Shown piece after piece: positions 6,364-6,499 of a stretch of DNA of 6,499 nucleotides. Below the pieces are notes generated by a model. It saw only the letters and a list, made by a program, of their open reading frames with translations, had not been told where the DNA came from and made no database searches. The DNA is taken from the NCBI GenBank assembly GCA_007124415.1, contig SLFE01000095.1:1-6499 (forward strand). Direction: 5' to 3'. Each line of letters begins with the position of its first letter. Positions within the stretch are counted from its first letter, which is position 1. The stretch comes from Waddliaceae bacterium. Lineage in GTDB: Bacteria; Chlamydiota; Chlamydiia; Chlamydiales; SLFE01. Made by a program: the position numbers and the translations under genes.

Positions 6364-6499
6364 ATGCTGAGAAAAACTTTCAGTTTTTTAATTTGTATTT
6401 TAATTTTTTCCTCAGGGGCCGTTTTTTCGGATGAGAATGAGCAGAAAGGTAAATGCCCCTCCAAGCCCGACTGCTTGGAAGAAAAAATTGAAACAACTC
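6364..6499 (+). CDS. Exported protein, N-terminal fragment (cut by window end)
   Basis: ATG 6364 opens a frame of 45 codons that is still open at the window end. AAGGA (6352-6356) lies seven bases upstream, an ideal ribosome binding site. Residues 1-22 are a signal peptide: Arg3 and Lys4, hydrophobic core FSFLICILIF, then a likely cut after AVFS at 19-22. The mature start is acidic (DENEQKG), followed by KCPSKPDCLEEK with two Cys (31 and 37) that could form a disulfide in the periplasm. Too little is present to name a family. The cut site resembles the one in the tryptophan-rich exported protein encoded at 3742-3035. Confidence 0.75.
   Translation, partial: MLRKTFSFLICILIFSSGAVFSDENEQKGKCPSKPDCLEEKIETT

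Noticed and set aside
6341..6370. Nine-codon frame overlapping the start of the last gene
   Set aside because: No ribosome binding site of its own and no attenuator features; probably chance.

Overview
The window most likely comes from a chromosome of the phylum Chlamydiae, probably a Parachlamydiales-type 'environmental' chlamydia. The main evidence is a type I signal peptidase of 628 residues with an insertion of about 350 residues between its catalytic lysine box and its last conserved box. Most bacterial LepB proteins are half that length, and chlamydial ones are long in this way. The moderate base composition, the several exported proteins of unknown type and the lack of mobile elements fit this. 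No 16S or other phylogenetic marker is present, so family and genus are not resolved.

Layout. Positions 1-3742 are transcribed leftwards (minus strand): a W-rich exported protein (3742-3035), a hairpin terminator candidate (2994-2971), a leader of about 300 bases carrying repeats, lepB (2738-852), and 48 bases further on a hypothetical protein (803 to beyond position 1) that leaves the window. A 70-bp divergent spacer (3743-3812) separates these from a rightward cluster: a small coiled-coil lipoprotein (3813-4178), pncB (4203-5675) and pncA (5672-6286). pncB and pncA overlap by four bases (ATGA). A 77-bp spacer with a weak hairpin and a promoter-like pair then leads to a new gene for an exported protein (6364 onward), cut by the window end.

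How the genes work together. PncA deamidates nicotinamide to nicotinate and PncB converts nicotinate to nicotinate mononucleotide, so the two form the salvage entry of the Preiss-Handler route to NAD. This is noteworthy because the well-studied Chlamydiaceae are thought to depend on host NAD. On the other strand LepB cleaves signal peptides. Two other proteins in the window carry classical signal peptides that it would be expected to process, both with a predicted Phe-Ser|Asp cut site, while the small lipoprotein would go to LspA instead.

I see no CRISPR array, RNA gene, insertion sequence or phage gene, and no obvious novel multi-gene system. The items most worth a second look are the NAD-salvage operon headed by an unknown lipoprotein, a nine-C tract inside pncB, the repeat-bearing lepB leader, and the uncharacterised exported proteins.
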